A stretch of 64,000 nt of DNA from Pseudomonas sp. PSE14 (lineage in GTDB: Bacteria; Pseudomonadota; Gammaproteobacteria; Pseudomonadales; Pseudomonadaceae), in contig NZ_CP115669.1 of NCBI RefSeq assembly GCF_029203285.1, positions 1,674,001 to 1,738,000 of the forward strand, given 5' to 3'. A model generated the notes under the pieces. It was given only the letters and a program-made list of their open reading frames with translations, had not been told where the DNA came from and did not search any database. Positions 63,200-64,000 of this stretch are shown in pieces; positions within the stretch are counted from its first letter, which is position 1; the number at the start of each line of letters is the position of its first letter. The position numbers were made by a program, and so were the translations under genes.

Positions 63200-63300
63200 A
63201 TCAAAGATCGCTTCGTTACCCGGAGACCGGAATGCCTTGGATAGACTCGGACCATCGCAAGCGCAGACTTGCCTCCAATAACAAGAACAAGGTGCTCCCC

Positions 63301-64000
63301 ATGAATGCGATCCGTCGCCTGTCGGCCGCCATCTGTCTTTCCTCCTTCTGTCTATCCCCGATGCTGGCCCACGCCGGTGAAGTCGAAGTGCTGCACTGGT
63401 GGACTTCCCCTGGCGAGAAGCGCGCCGCCGAAACCCTGAAGAAACTCGTCGAAGCCAAGGGGCATACCTGGAAGGACTTCGCCGTCGCCGGCGGTGGTGG
63501 CGAAGCGGCCATGACCGTGCTCAAGACCCGCGCCGTTTCCGGCAACCCGCCGGCCGCCGCGCAGATCAAGGGGCCGGACATCCAGGAGTGGGGTGAGCTC
63601 GGTCTGCTCGCCGACCTCGACGATGTCGCCGCCGAAGGCAAGTGGGACCAACTGCTGCCGCCGCAGGTGGCGCAGATCATGAAGTACAAGGGCGACTATG
63701 TGGCCGTGCCGGTCAACGTGCACCGGGTGAACTGGCTGTACATCAATCCGGAGGTCTTCAGGAAGGCCGGCGCCACGCCGCCGACCACCCTGGACGAACT
63801 CTTCGCCGCCGCCGACAAGCTCAAGGCCGCCGGCTTCACGCCGCTGGCCCACGGCAGCCAGCCGTGGCAGGACGGCACGCTGTTCGAGAACCTGGTCCTG
63901 AGCAAGATGGGCCCGGAAGGCTACCGCAAGGCCTTCGTCGAACTGGACAAGGAAACCCTCACCGGCGCGCAGATGGCCGATGTCTTCGCTGCGCTGAAGA
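63301..64000 (+). CDS. gltB: Glucose ABC transporter substrate-binding protein (partial, 3' end outside window)
   Basis: The first 233 residues of a periplasmic sugar-binding protein. The signal peptide [20 protein letters not shown] ends near the AHA at residue 25. The mature protein starts [20 protein letters not shown] and continues with [40 protein letters not shown] and [20 protein letters not shown], which fit the pseudomonad GltB/GtsA glucose-binding protein. AAGGTG precedes the ATG. It begins the expected gltBFGK-oprB import operon, downstream of gltR-gtrS, and is controlled by them in related species. The window ends inside the gene. Confidence 0.92.
   Translation, partial: MNAIRRLSAAICLSSFCLSPMLAHAGEVEVLHWWTSPGEKRAAETLKKLVEAKGHTWKDFAVAGGGGEAAMTVLKTRAVSGNPPAAAQIKGPDIQEWGELGLLADLDDVAAEGKWDQLLPPQVAQIMKYKGDYVAVPVNVHRVNWLYINPEVFRKAGATPPTTLDELFAAADKLKAAGFTPLAHGSQPWQDGTLFENLVLSKMGPEGYRKAFVELDKETLTGAQMADVFAALK

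Overview
The window is high-GC DNA, densely packed and typical of Pseudomonas. The gene content (phh, hpd, glc, trkH, cpx, scpAB, edd-glk-gltRS-gltB) and local gene order as I recall it from P. aeruginosa suggest a member of the P. aeruginosa group such as the nitroreducens/citronellolis/knackmussii lineage. Species placement is inference; no search was run. No rRNA, tRNA, CRISPR array, prophage or complete insertion sequence was seen.

Layout. (1) 1-4059: an ABC importer operon on the minus strand (binding protein, a cytoplasmic alkaline-phosphatase-fold hydrolase, two permeases, the last cut by the window edge), divergent from a GntR/UTRA regulator, with two CTAG-centred operator-like palindromes between them. 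(2) 4169-5909: a GFA-family zinc protein and aminopeptidase apeB. (3) 5910-6732: a gene-free stretch packed with repeats. (4) 6733-13391: AraC regulator, hpd, maiA, aromatic amino acid permease, mliC, a Tsx-like porin and arfB. (5) 13518-20664: the complete glycolate locus glcA, glcGFED and the divergent regulator glcC. (6) 20795-25514: MerR regulator with an OYE-family flavoenzyme, then a hydratase and TauD-type dioxygenase pair with a divergent AraC regulator. (7) 25973-30245: phhABC and phhR (phenylalanine to tyrosine to 4-hydroxyphenylpyruvate). (8) 30246-31086: a second repeat-rich desert. (9) 31087-38927: Lhr helicase, GT39-type glycosyltransferase, DUF962 protein and an AraC regulator. 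(10) 39136-46666: trkH, a YkgJ protein, a nitroreductase, a Cpx-type two-component system with a Spy/CpxP-like protein, and yciI/yciB. (11) 46837-54856: PHP phosphoesterase, YciO/Sua5 protein, trpS, scpA, GNAT, scpB and a GH3 beta-glucosidase. (12) 55994-64000: the Entner-Doudoroff glucose locus (gap, edd, glk, gltR, gtrS and the start of gltB), interrupted between gtrS and gltB by a DUF559 endonuclease-like gene set among REPIN-like palindromes.

How genes work together. PhhR (28683) is expected to control both its divergent phhABC operon and the distant hpd-maiA-aroP cluster: TGTAA-N8-TTAC type boxes lie in front of both phhA and hpd. GlcC has two almost identical 13-bp palindromes in the glcC/glcD gap. 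A CpxR-type box precedes the CpxP-like gene. HexR-type TTGT-N7/8-ACAA motifs lie between gap and edd.

The most unusual content is not a classical operon but several distinct interspersed repeat families: REP doublets; a 151-bp two-hairpin element; a structured repeat of about 270-340 bp whose stem covaries between its three copies while its loop stays fixed; a 254-bp MITE with 17-bp perfect terminal inverted repeats abutting a stop codon; and CTCTCCC palindrome pairs bracketing a DUF559 gene.
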